Positions 54,433-63,452 of a stretch of DNA of 64,000 nucleotides are shown in pieces. The notes below the pieces were generated by a model. The model had not been told where the DNA came from. It saw only the letters and a list, made by a program, of their open reading frames with translations, and did not search any database. Source of the DNA: JAAYJT01 sp037445555 (lineage in GTDB: Bacteria; Bacteroidota; Bacteroidia; Bacteroidales; JAAYJT01); NCBI GenBank assembly GCA_037445555.1, contig JBBIKG010000016.1, forward strand, positions 10,687 to 74,686. The letters run 5' to 3'. The stretch's first letter is position 1. Each line of letters opens with the position of its first letter. The position numbers and the translations under genes were made by a program.

Positions 54433-56091
54433 TCACCTGGCGTGAGGGTAGCGAACCAGGAACACGAAACCGTTTTTCTCGTAAAGTACTTGTAACTCAG
54501 GCTGCTCAAGCAGAAAGCGTGATTTTTTGAAGTTCTTAGTCGAAAAATAGGCGGGCTTATCGATATCGCCATGGAGCAACCAATCGCTGTTGACGTGGGG
54601 TTGTGCATTTACGGGCTGTACGTTTCCATAAAACCAAGGTGCATAGCTTTTGTACCCCAGAGTGGCAAGGTAGGCATCTTTGTGACTGACACTTTTAAAA
54701 AACTCGATGGCAGCCCGCTGAGAATGCCCTTCGATACGCTTAGGCAGAAGATAAATTGCAAGGTTGATGAATAAAAAGGAAGAGGCAAATAGGGTAATCA
54801 ATGCCAATTGCAACTTCTGGCGCCTGACCAACAGAACGAATGCCACCAATGCCACAACCAGTATGACACCGGGCAGCCCTACCCATGCATTCCAAAAAAC
54901 ATCGGCCGATAAATTGGCATTGGCAAAAGGGTCTTCAATAATTCCCGAAGCAATAATCCGGAGACGAAATTTGCCGATCACCGGCAGCATCAACGCTAAC
55001 AATGAGATCATTGCACCAACGATCACTAACAGCCATTGGGCCCATTTGCTCAACCGCCATTTTTCATCCAGTATATTGGAAAAAGCAACGGCAGCAAGAT
55101 ACGTTACCGGGAAATAGGCAAGCGATGAATAGTGAACTATTTTGGTACTAACGATTGAAAAAAGAATAAGAACGACCCAAAGAAGGATGAGCATCCATAG
55201 CCTGAAGGTTTGCTGAATTCTGAATGGCGGAAGCGAGGCTTTATGGCCAATAACGGCAAATATTGAAGCGGGAAATACCCCGATGAGCAGCACGATGAAG
55301 TGGTACAGCATAAAGCCGCCATGCCCGGCATCCTCGGTTGTAAACAGACGTACCTGGTATTGCAGAAAATCGATAATAAGGTCGGATCGGCCAGAAGCCA
55401 CCTGCAATATAAACCACGCCCCACCTATTATGGCAAGTACCAAAGCAAATAACAGGGGCTCGTGCCAGCGAACCGACATCTTTTGATGATGCAGCAACAG
55501 GTAAACAGTAAATACCAACATAAAAATCACTATGGCTGCCGGACCTTTGGTGAGTACGGCAAGGCCTAGGAAAACAGCCGAAAATATCAGTTTAACAATC
55601 CGAAAGTCGTACTCCTGCAGATAGAGCACGAAGAAACTTATGCCCAGGAAAATAAACAAGTTAAACCAAGGGTCAATAATTCCCGATCTAAAATAAAAAA
55701 ATGGCAGGATGGATGCCATGAAAGCAATTACCCAAATTGTCGCAAAGCGTGTGTTATGAATTCTCTTTCCTAAAATAAAAATTGAGAAAAGGGTAACAAT
55801 GCTGCATACGGCATTGGGGAATCGGGCAGCAAACTCGTTCACCCCGAAAATCTTCATGCTTAACGCCTGCATCCAGATGAAAAAAGGCGGTTTTTCCCAA
55901 AACGGTTTAAATCCGATCTGAACGGTAAGATAATCGCCTGAGGTAAGCATTTCGCGGGCAGATTCGGCAAAGTTGATTTCATCCCAGTCGAAAAGATGGA
56001 CGCCTCCCAAAAAAGGGAAAAAAGCTACGACAGCGACACCCGCAATCAGCATTATTATCCGGAATGAAGAAATTTCTGAATGGTATTTCAT
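54433..56091 (-). CDS. GT39-like membrane glycosyltransferase (ArnT/PMT family)
   Basis: 552 residues from ATG 56091; a TTG at 56121 would extend it into the end of the preceding gene. About 12 membrane segments. The first periplasmic loop carries the acidic motif DWDEINFAESAREML and then QIGFKPFWEKPPFFIWMQALSMKIFGVNEFAARFPN (in pieces), the standard ArnT/GT39 arrangement for transfer from an undecaprenyl-phosphate sugar. The acceptor (lipid A, glycan or protein) is unknown. It follows a PAP2 phosphatase by 19 bases, so lipid-linked substrate recycling or lipid A modification are reasonable joint roles. Confidence 0.85.
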   Translation of the reverse strand: MKYHSEISSFRIIMLIAGVAVVAFFPFLGGVHLFDWDEINFAESAREMLTSGDYLTVQIGFKPFWEKPPFFIWMQALSMKIFGVNEFAARFPNAVCSIVTLFSIFILGKRIHNTRFATIWVIAFMASILPFFYFRSGIIDPWFNLFIFLGISFFVLYLQEYDFRIVKLIFSAVFLGLAVLTKGPAAIVIFMLVFTVYLLLHHQKMSVRWHEPLLFALVLAIIGGAWFILQVASGRSDLIIDFLQYQVRLFTTEDAGHGGFMLYHFIVLLIGVFPASIFAVIGHKASLPPFRIQQTFRLWMLILLWVVLILFSIVSTKIVHYSSLAYFPVTYLAAVAFSNILDEKWRLSKWAQWLLVIVGAMISLLALMLPVIGKFRLRIIASGIIEDPFANANLSADVFWNAWVGLPGVILVVALVAFVLLVRRQKLQLALITLFASSFLFINLAIYLLPKRIEGHSQRAAIEFFKSVSHKDAYLATLGYKSYAPWFYGNVQPVNAQPHVNSDWLLHGDIDKPAYFSTKNFKKSRFLLEQPELQVLYEKNGFVFLVRYPHAR

Positions 56092-56110
56092 ACTGTTATG
56101 ATACTGACTA

Positions 56111-56755
56111 TTAGGAATCAAGAAACCGGGTTAAACTGAGGCGCTTATCCATCCATGCATAACCGCCCCTATAAAACCAAAAATAAAAAGGTATCACCGC
56201 CAGCACACCTATTAGAGATCCTGCTACTACATCGCCTAAGAAATGCTGGGACAAATACACCCTTGAAAAGCCAATTAGCGCCGCCAAAATTAACAGAAGT
56301 GCCTTCATCAACTGTCTTGGTGATAGTATAGCCAGACAAAACATGAGCGCAAAAGCACTGGCAGTATGTCCTGACGGAAATGAGTAGCTTCCGTGCAGAG
56401 TCACGCCTTCGACCAGGTGTAGGTTGGCCAGGTTCTCAAAAAACCTGACAGGACGAAGACTGTCACTGAAAATCAGGTGTTTCATGAACTGAGCTATCAA
56501 TCCACTACCTAGAAAAGATCCCAACAAAAACATAGCTTTTCTGATGGAGAAGAAAAGCATTGTTAGAATTACCGTCAGATAGGCAAATCCGTCCCCCAGA
56601 TGGGTAAGGTATTTGAAGAAAAAATCCGCTACATCCGAGTTCATATGATTTACGGCCAAATGAAGGTCGGTTTTATTCCATGTGGCTAAAAAAAATGCTG
56701 ATACACCCAAAATGAACAGGTACAGGATAAAGAATATCCTGTTTTGATAAAGCAT
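56111..56755 (-). CDS. PAP2-family membrane phosphatase
   Basis: 214 residues from ATG 56755; a GTG at 56791 is possible but would add a non-hydrophobic leader. Five to six membrane segments. The three phosphatase motifs are intact: KHLIFSDSLRP (motif C1), YSFPSGHTASAF (C2, with the PSGH histidine) and SRVYLSQHFLGDVVAG (C3). PAP2 enzymes at the outer face of the inner membrane dephosphorylate phosphatidic acid, undecaprenyl pyrophosphate or lipid A. Lying between the amylase lipoprotein and the GT39-like gene on one strand, it probably works with the latter. Confidence 0.9.
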   Translation of the reverse strand: MLYQNRIFFILYLFILGVSAFFLATWNKTDLHLAVNHMNSDVADFFFKYLTHLGDGFAYLTVILTMLFFSIRKAMFLLGSFLGSGLIAQFMKHLIFSDSLRPVRFFENLANLHLVEGVTLHGSYSFPSGHTASAFALMFCLAILSPRQLMKALLLILAALIGFSRVYLSQHFLGDVVAGSLIGVLAVIPFYFWFYRGGYAWMDKRLSLTRFLDS

Positions 56756-56801
56756 TGGGTAAAGCAAGGAGGTGGAATGTTTCAGTGCCACCTGTTAATG
56801 A

Positions 56802-58175
56802 TTAATTATGGTACACTCTGTATTCCCAGGGGGTCATCTCAATGGTAGCACCCTTTCTGAACCGCATTGACGGTTGGTCAAACAAAGCCTTGTATTTTCC
56901 CGTATATGCCTTACCTGCGAGGGTAACCCGTGTGGGTTGGTCGGACAGGTTAAGTATGACAAAGACTTTATGTTTATCTTTTACCCGCACAAATGCGTAC
57001 ACCTGTGTGTCAGCATCAGTTGTTATCCGTTCATAGGAACCTCCATAGATACCGTTCCATAGTGCTTGGTTGTTTTTTTTCAAAAGCAGCAACTCGCGAT
57101 AGAAATCCTCGAGAGGAAACTTTGCCCAATCAATCTGATCTTTCTCAAAAAAAGCCAGCCTTCGATTGAATGCCGACTCCTGCCCATTGTAGATCAATGG
57201 CATGCCGGGCACAGTGGCTGACCAAACTGCAAAAGCCTTTGCTCCTTCGCCCAGGCGTTCGTACTCTGTCCCATTCCAAGAGTTTTCATCATGGTTCGAA
57301 GTAAATTGCATACGGTAAGCGTAGGAAGGAAACCTTACCAAATCGGCCATCAGCATTGAATCCAATGTGTTGGCATCAGCCTGTTTTTTTCCAATCTGGT
57401 TCATGACGCGATGCAGGTTCCAGGCATATGACATGTCGAAGGCTTTGGTGTGATGCTCGGGCTCTTCAGCCTCAGCAAGCATGAAAACCGGCTTAATGGC
57501 TTCCAGTTCGTTGCGGGCTCTGTTCCAAAACTCTGTGGGGACCATAAATGCCACATCGCAGCGGTATCCATCAATATCGGCTTCTCGTACCCAATACTTG
57601 AGTGCATCAAGCATGTAATCCCATAGGGGCTGGTTGCTTTCAAAATTCAGGTCTGCCACATCGCTCCAATCGTAAGGAGATATAAAATTACCTTTCTCAT
57701 CACGGGTATACCATTCAGGGTGGTTGGTAATCAGATCGCTATCCCAGGCTGTGTGGTTGGCAACCCAGTCAATGATTACGCGCATACCCAGGTCATGAGC
57801 TTTTTCAACTAGTGCCTTAAAATCGTCTAATGTTCCGAACTCAGGATTCACTTCCAGATAGTTTTTTACCGAATAATAGCTTCCAAGCGATCCTTTCCGG
57901 TTAAGCTGACCGATTGGATGAATCGGCATGAGCCATAGAATATCCACTCCCATTTTTTGTAACCTTGGAAGGTGTTCTGCAAAAGCATTAAAGGTGCCCT
58001 CGGGCGTAAACTGCCGCACGTTAACTTCATATATATTGGCATTTACGCTCCAGACAGGATTTGACGGGCCACCATGTGCTGTATTCTTTGGAGCCTGGTG
58101 GCAGGCTGCAATGAGAAATACCACAATCAGCAAAGAAATAAGTTTAACTGAGGTGGGATTGTTGGGTTTGATCAT
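56802..58175 (-). CDS. GH13 alpha-amylase family lipoprotein
   Basis: 457 residues. The lipoprotein signal ends LLIVVFLIAACHQ, with acylated Cys25. The catalytic barrel begins SVNANIYEVNVRQFTPEGTF, then MPIHPIGQLNRKGSLGSYYSV, region I VIIDWVANHTAWDS, nucleophile Asp207 in DGYRCDVAFMVP, acid/base Glu235 in MLAEAEEPEHH and Asp296 in TSNHDENSWNGTE; a short beta domain closes it. It should cut alpha-1,4-glucan oligomers in the periplasm or on the membrane face, downstream of the T9SS amylase and alongside pullulanase. It is 46 bases ahead of the PAP2 gene. Confidence 0.92.
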   Translation of the reverse strand: MIKPNNPTSVKLISLLIVVFLIAACHQAPKNTAHGGPSNPVWSVNANIYEVNVRQFTPEGTFNAFAEHLPRLQKMGVDILWLMPIHPIGQLNRKGSLGSYYSVKNYLEVNPEFGTLDDFKALVEKAHDLGMRVIIDWVANHTAWDSDLITNHPEWYTRDEKGNFISPYDWSDVADLNFESNQPLWDYMLDALKYWVREADIDGYRCDVAFMVPTEFWNRARNELEAIKPVFMLAEAEEPEHHTKAFDMSYAWNLHRVMNQIGKKQADANTLDSMLMADLVRFPSYAYRMQFTSNHDENSWNGTEYERLGEGAKAFAVWSATVPGMPLIYNGQESAFNRRLAFFEKDQIDWAKFPLEDFYRELLLLKKNNQALWNGIYGGSYERITTDADTQVYAFVRVKDKHKVFVILNLSDQPTRVTLAGKAYTGKYKALFDQPSMRFRKGATIEMTPWEYRVYHN

Positions 58176-58251
58176 GGCTGGTGAAGTTATGGGTTAATAA
58201 AGATCAGGTGTATGTAAACGGTCAGTCAGAAAATAACTTGGTTATGTAAAG

Positions 58252-60390
58252 TTATTTACGTTGGTCGACCATTAAGGTGAGCATTTTAATGGCGGCATCG
58301 GGTATTGATGTGCCGGGGCCAAAAATGGCCACAGCCCCGGCCTTATAAAGGAAGTCATAATCCTGGGCAGGGATAACGCCCCCCACTATGACCATAATAT
58401 CTTCGCGACCATGGGCTTTGAGCTCTTCAATCACCTGTGGCACAAGGGTTTTATGTCCGGCTGCCAGGCTCGAAATGCCTAAAATATGAACATCGTTTTC
58501 AACGGCCTGTTTTGCCGCCTCTTTCGGGGTTTGAAATAGCGGACCAACATCCACATCAAATCCCATATCGGCATAGCCGGTGGCAACCACTTTTGCACCC
58601 CGGTCGTGCCCATCCTGACCCATCTTGGCAATCATGATTCTTGGCCGGCGTCCTTCGAGCACGGCAAACTCATCGGCAAGGGCGCATGCGCGCTTAAAAA
58701 GATCGTCGTCTTGCGATTCTGAGGAGTACACTCCAGAAATTGAACGTATCACAGCTTTATACCTCCCATAAACTTTTTCGAGTGCTAATGAAATTTCTCC
58801 GAGCGAGGCACGCTTCCGTGCTGCGTCAACAGAAAGGGCCAAAAGATTTCCGGTGCCTTCTCCGGCGGCGGCAGTGAGTGCATCAAGGGCTTGCATAACT
58901 TCCTGTTCGTTTCGGTGGGTGCGAAGTTGGTGCAATCGTTTAATCTGTGCATTTCTCACGGCGGTGTTATCGACCTCGAGTATTTCTATTGGTTCTTCCT
59001 TTTCCAACCTGTATTTGTTGACGCCCACGATGGTGTCCTTACCGGAGTCTATTCTAGCCTGACGGCGGGCAGCAGCTTCTTCAATGCGCATTTTGGGAAT
59101 ACCCGTTTCGATGGCCTTGGCCATACCGCCTAATTCTTCAACCTCCTGTATCAGTCTCCATGCTTTATGAGCCAATTCATGAGTGAGTGATTCAACATAG
59201 TATGACCCTGCCCAGGGATCCACCACACGGCAAATGTTAGTTTCCTCCTGAAGATAAATCTGAGTGTTGCGTGCGATGCGGGCAGAAAAATCGGTAGGTA
59301 GGGCAATGGCTTCGTCCAGGGCGTTGGTGTGCAGCGACTGGGTATGCCCTAATGCAGCAGCCAACGCTTCGATGCAGGTTCGTGCCACATTGTTGAAGGG
59401 GTCCTGTTCGGTGAGGCTCCAACCTGAAGTTTGGCTGTGGGTGCGAAGCGCCATTGATTTTATATCGGTGGGATTGAACTGCCTGACAATTTTGGCCCAG
59501 AGCATACGTGCGGCCCGCATTTTGGCAATTTCCATAAAATGATTCATCCCTACCGCCCAGAAAAACGATAACCGCGGGGCAAAATGATCTATCGGTATAC
59601 CGGCATCAATTCCGGTTCGCAAATATTCAAGCCCGTCAGCAAGCGTATAGGCAAGTTCAATATCAGCTGTAGCACCGGCTTCCTGCATATGGTACCCACT
59701 TATGCTTATGGAGTTGAACTTTTTCATATGCTGTGAAGTGAACCTGAAGATATCTGCAATGATACGCATCGACGGCTGCGGGGGATAAATATAGGTGTTG
59801 CGAACCATAAACTCCTTGAGGATATCATTTTGTATGGTTCCGCTGAGCTTATCCATGCTTACACCCTGCTCTTCGGCTGCTACAATATAGAAAGCCATAA
59901 TAGGCAGAACGGCACCATTCATGGTCATCGACACTGACATCTTATCCAGAGGAATCTGATCGAATAAAATCTTCATATCGAGAATCGAGTCGATAGCTAC
60001 CCCGGCTTTCCCAACATCACCCACCACACGCTCATGGTCCGAATCGTATCCACGGTGTGTGGCCAGGTCGAAAGCTACTGACAGTCCCATTTGACCGGCT
60101 GCCAGATTTCGCCTGTAAAATGCATTCGATTCTTCGGCTGTCGAAAAACCCGCGTATTGCCTGATTGTCCACGGACGCATGACATACATGGTGCTGTAAG
60201 GGCCCCGTAAAAAAGGCGGAACGCCTGCGGCATAGCTGAGATGCTCCATATTTGCCAGTTCTTTGGCAGAGTAGAGGGGTTTCACCCTGATGCGTTCATT
60301 GGTCAGCCAGGTACACCCTGATGTGGGCAGGGCTCCTGGAAGTTTTATCTTAATATCATTGAATTTTATTTTGGTGAAATCGGGTCGCAT
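58252..60390 (-). CDS. mutB: Methylmalonyl-CoA mutase, catalytic (large) subunit
   Basis: 712 residues, usual for the large subunit. The TIM barrel contains YAGFSTAEESNAFYRRNLAAGQMGLSVAFDLATHRGYDSDH (in pieces) and SGYHMQEAGATADIELAYTLADG. The C-terminal B12-binding domain carries the DxHxxG motif in MGQDGHDRGAKVVATGYADMGFDVD, with the His that coordinates cobalt, followed by GGVIPAQDYDFL. It interconverts succinyl-CoA and methylmalonyl-CoA with adenosylcobalamin, the key step towards propionate in Bacteroidota. It lies 30 bases behind the small-subunit gene. Confidence 0.97.
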   Translation of the reverse strand: MRPDFTKIKFNDIKIKLPGALPTSGCTWLTNERIRVKPLYSAKELANMEHLSYAAGVPPFLRGPYSTMYVMRPWTIRQYAGFSTAEESNAFYRRNLAAGQMGLSVAFDLATHRGYDSDHERVVGDVGKAGVAIDSILDMKILFDQIPLDKMSVSMTMNGAVLPIMAFYIVAAEEQGVSMDKLSGTIQNDILKEFMVRNTYIYPPQPSMRIIADIFRFTSQHMKKFNSISISGYHMQEAGATADIELAYTLADGLEYLRTGIDAGIPIDHFAPRLSFFWAVGMNHFMEIAKMRAARMLWAKIVRQFNPTDIKSMALRTHSQTSGWSLTEQDPFNNVARTCIEALAAALGHTQSLHTNALDEAIALPTDFSARIARNTQIYLQEETNICRVVDPWAGSYYVESLTHELAHKAWRLIQEVEELGGMAKAIETGIPKMRIEEAAARRQARIDSGKDTIVGVNKYRLEKEEPIEILEVDNTAVRNAQIKRLHQLRTHRNEQEVMQALDALTAAAGEGTGNLLALSVDAARKRASLGEISLALEKVYGRYKAVIRSISGVYSSESQDDDLFKRACALADEFAVLEGRRPRIMIAKMGQDGHDRGAKVVATGYADMGFDVDVGPLFQTPKEAAKQAVENDVHILGISSLAAGHKTLVPQVIEELKAHGREDIMVIVGGVIPAQDYDFLYKAGAVAIFGPGTSIPDAAIKMLTLMVDQRK

Positions 60391-60420
60391 ATTACCTAAG
60401 GGTTAATTTCTCTTGAATGA

Positions 60421-62322
60421 TTAAATCATTGATATTCCGAGCGATTGATGAAAGTTTGAAAGTGTTTCCACGAGGTTGGAACGAATATGAACGAATTCAT
60501 TCACACCGGCTTGCCTGAAAGCCTCAATGTGATCCTCCGGGTAGCCTGCCACAACGATCAGGGAATTTGACTGACTTTTTTTAAGCAAACTGCATATATC
60601 CGGAACAAGGAGAGGGTATTCATCGTCAGAACTGCAAATCACGACAATATCCGGATTTTCATCGACGACAGCCTCAACACCCTCCTGAACTGAAGAAAAG
60701 CCGGGGTGATCAAGAATCGTATACCCCGCACATCCAAAAAATCCGGTAGCGAACGCAGCCCGGGCTTTACGCATGGCCAGGTTGCCAATGGTAAGCAAAA
60801 ACACAACGGGAGTCTTGTTGCCGGCCTCTGCATGAAGCTCTGTGGAAAGCCTTAAATCTTCAAACGCATCGGCCATCCTGCCAAGTTTCAAGGTCTTGTA
60901 TTTTGTGGGAACTGTTTCCTGAGTCTCTTCTTCTACTTCTTCCTGTATTTTGTTCAACATACGTTCTTCAGGGTTAGGATACTGATTGGTACCCAACAAT
61001 ATCATTCGTCTGTTAGCTAAATCCTGCTGCCTCTGAATATTGTTTTTTTCAATTTCATCCTGAACGAAGCCTGCTTTGACGACCTCAAGCATGCCTCCCA
61101 TTTGTTCAATTTTTACGAACATATCCCAGGCATGCTCTGCCATACTGTGGGTGAGAGATTCAATGTAATAGGAACCGGCCGAAGGGTCGATTACCTTGTC
61201 GAGATAGGACTCTTCCTTGAGCAATATCTGCTGATTGCGGGCAATTCTTGTTGAAAACTCATTGGAATCAAAAAAAGGAGCATCGTAAGGGAACACAGTG
61301 ATTGAGTCAGCACCTGCTATGGCTGCAGACATGGCTTCGGTGGTGCTGCGCAGCAGATTCACAAAGGGATCGTATACCGTTTTATTATAATTTGAAGTGA
61401 CAGCCTGCAAGTGAGCAGTGAGGCCTTCGGGTTTTGGTGCGGGATGATACTGCGCTGCAATGCGTGCCCAAAGGAGTCGGGCTGCGCGGAACTTTGCAAT
61501 TTCAAAAAAGTAGTTACTCCCCGCTGCCATAATAAAAGTGATTCTGGGCAGGATTATGTTCACGGCCTGATCGGCATTAGCCAAACGTGCTATGTAATCG
61601 CTTGCAGATGCCATGCTCAAGGCAAGCTCCTGCACAGAGTTGGCCCCGCTGTTGTGAAAATAATGCCCGTTGACTGATATCAACCTCATCCCCGGGGCAA
61701 CATGACTTCCGTACTCCAGAAAATCGGCAAGATCGTCCATATCACCTTCGAGCGACTGATAAAAATCGCCGCGCAGCAAAACAAAACTGATCGGGTCAAA
61801 ATCAAACGATCCCCTGAGTTTAGCCGGGTCTGATCCGCGGTTTTTGCAATGTTCAACCAGGCGGTTCAGCAGCACCTTGTAATTTCTTGCTCCATAATAG
61901 TGTATGTCCGTATGCACCGGCGAAATACCTTCAAGAAGCTTTTCAAGGTGGGCGGTGTTTCTCACCTCTTTTGCATTCAAGCTTAATGCCGTGGCCCCTT
62001 TGCTGAGCGCCTCGGCTGCTATTCGGTTGGCTTCAGCAACATCAGGTGTTTTGATACATTGCCGCACTTCCCAGGTGTTGTCTTTCAACTGTTGATTGCG
62101 AAGGTAAGAGTTTTCGCCGGGCAACGTTCCAAGGTAGGAAACAGCTTTAAGGTCTTCAGCCCGGTAGTAAGGGTTAACTTTGATACCTTCGGCCGTTTTC
62201 CAGATCAGTTTTTTTTCGTAATCGGCCCCTTTGAGGTCTTCGGCTATTTTCTCTTCCCATTCCCGGGAGCTCACCGGGGGGAATTCCTCAAATAACTTGC
62301 CTGAATAATCTTTATCGGTCAT
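60421..62322 (-). CDS. mutA: Methylmalonyl-CoA mutase, small (non-catalytic) subunit
   Basis: 633 residues from ATG 62322 (MTDKDYSGKLFEEFPPVS); a TTG at 62346 would extend it by eight residues. It is homologous to the large subunit over the barrel (HYFHNSGANSVQELALSMA, RITFIMAAGSNYFFEIAKFRAAR) but the C-terminal domain lacks the DxHxxG cobalamin motif, reading FFGCAGYTILDHPGF instead, as expected for the structural partner. Gene order mutA-mutB on one transcript is conserved. A TAACTTTG -7 element lies at 62369-62376. Confidence 0.96.
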   Translation of the reverse strand: MTDKDYSGKLFEEFPPVSSREWEEKIAEDLKGADYEKKLIWKTAEGIKVNPYYRAEDLKAVSYLGTLPGENSYLRNQQLKDNTWEVRQCIKTPDVAEANRIAAEALSKGATALSLNAKEVRNTAHLEKLLEGISPVHTDIHYYGARNYKVLLNRLVEHCKNRGSDPAKLRGSFDFDPISFVLLRGDFYQSLEGDMDDLADFLEYGSHVAPGMRLISVNGHYFHNSGANSVQELALSMASASDYIARLANADQAVNIILPRITFIMAAGSNYFFEIAKFRAARLLWARIAAQYHPAPKPEGLTAHLQAVTSNYNKTVYDPFVNLLRSTTEAMSAAIAGADSITVFPYDAPFFDSNEFSTRIARNQQILLKEESYLDKVIDPSAGSYYIESLTHSMAEHAWDMFVKIEQMGGMLEVVKAGFVQDEIEKNNIQRQQDLANRRMILLGTNQYPNPEERMLNKIQEEVEEETQETVPTKYKTLKLGRMADAFEDLRLSTELHAEAGNKTPVVFLLTIGNLAMRKARAAFATGFFGCAGYTILDHPGFSSVQEGVEAVVDENPDIVVICSSDDEYPLLVPDICSLLKKSQSNSLIVVAGYPEDHIEAFRQAGVNEFVHIRSNLVETLSNFHQSLGISMI

Positions 62323-62368
62323 CGATAAAATAAATGATTTAAACAAAATTCTTCTGAAATTTACGCGG

Positions 62369-62376
62369 CAAAGTTA
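62369..62376 (-). promoter_or_regulatory. -7 element for mutA-mutB
   Basis: Read on the minus strand it is TAACTTTG, a match to TAnnTTTG, giving a leader of about 40 bases before ATG 62322. Confidence 0.5.
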
Positions 62377-62456
62377 GCATTATCCCCCGAATTTCCGACG
62401 CCCAGAAACCTTAAGGATCGGGTTTTGTTAATTTGGTATCAGCAAAAATATCACTG

Positions 62457-63398
62457 ATGAATGACCCTTTCATACCAAGCCAACGTGTGCAGGAATTGTC
62501 TGCAAAACCACTGAAATCCGTTGTCATCACCGGTGCAACCGGCTTTATTGGCGGTCACCTGGCAGCCTTTTACGAAAAAGCCAATATCAGCGTAACAAGA
62601 ATTGGCAGAAAGGAACTCTCTTTGGAACCTAAAGATCTGGCGGCCCTTATGGAGGGTGCAGATTCGGTAATAAACCTTGCGGGCGCGCCGATACTGAAAC
62701 GCTGGACCAATGCCTACCGAAAGGAAATTATGGATAGCAGGGTTAACTCCACCCGCAAGTTGGTTGGAGCGATGGAATGCATGAATAAACGACCAAAAGT
62801 TTTTATTTCCGCTTCTGCTGTAGGCATCTATGATAATGAACACACGCACGATGAGAACAGCACTTACCTGGATCAGGGTTTTTTGGGTGAGGGTTGCCGC
62901 AGGTGGGAACAAGAGGCTGTAAAGGCACAACCCTTTGCACGGGTTGCAATTATCCGTTTGGGTGTGGTGCTTGCAAACAACGGAGGCGCCATGGCCAAGA
63001 TGCTGCTGCCTTTTCGACTGGGGCTGGGTGGGCCGATAGGAAGCGGGAGGCAGGCTTTCCCCTGGATACACCTGCTAGACGTACTTCGAGCCATAGCCTA
63101 CATAGCTGAGAACGATAAAGCATATGGCCCTGTCAATCTGGTAGCACCCGTATTGAATACAAATTATGACTTTTCAAAAGAGCTTGCGTTATCTCTTAAC
63201 AGGCCTATGCTGCTTAAGATCCCCCCGTTTATGCTGCATATTTTTTTCGGCATGGCAGCCGTTACGCTTACCGAAGGCCAGCGCGTGCTTTCAAAAAAAC
63301 TTACTGACAATGGGTATGAATTCACATACCCGACTATTGCTCTGGCACTGACTTCTAAAACAAATATAGCCTCGAATCATGAACGAATGATAATTTAA
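62457..63398 (+). CDS. TIGR01777-family NAD(P)-dependent epimerase
   Basis: 313 residues from ATG 62457 (MNDPFIPSQRVQEL); a TTG at 62433 is the only upstream option. The nucleotide-binding loop VITGATGFIGGHL lies near residue 24. Family markers: DSVINLAGAPILKRWTNAYRKEIMDSRV, FISASAVGIYDN (catalytic Ser and the YxxxK-less Tyr region), IRLGVVLANNGGAMAKMLLPF and FPWIHLLDVLRAIAYI. These fit the SulA/YfcH-like short-chain reductase family of unknown biological substrate. It is divergent from mutA. Confidence 0.88.
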   Translation: MNDPFIPSQRVQELSAKPLKSVVITGATGFIGGHLAAFYEKANISVTRIGRKELSLEPKDLAALMEGADSVINLAGAPILKRWTNAYRKEIMDSRVNSTRKLVGAMECMNKRPKVFISASAVGIYDNEHTHDENSTYLDQGFLGEGCRRWEQEAVKAQPFARVAIIRLGVVLANNGGAMAKMLLPFRLGLGGPIGSGRQAFPWIHLLDVLRAIAYIAENDKAYGPVNLVAPVLNTNYDFSKELALSLNRPMLLKIPPFMLHIFFGMAAVTLTEGQRVLSKKLTDNGYEFTYPTIALALTSKTNIASNHERMII

Positions 63399-63412
63399 TG
63401 CCAGATAATTGT

Positions 63413-63420
63413 TATATTTG
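63413..63420 (+). promoter_or_regulatory. -7 element for the right-edge lipoprotein
   Basis: TATATTTG matches TAnnTTTG and would start the transcript about 26 bases before ATG 63453. Confidence 0.5.
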
Positions 63421-63452
63421 TATGATACTTTACACCCAAATTACCACAATCC

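Noticed and set aside
62451..63071. 206-codon open frame on the minus strand
   Set aside because: Entirely antisense to the TIGR01777 epimerase, whose motifs are intact.
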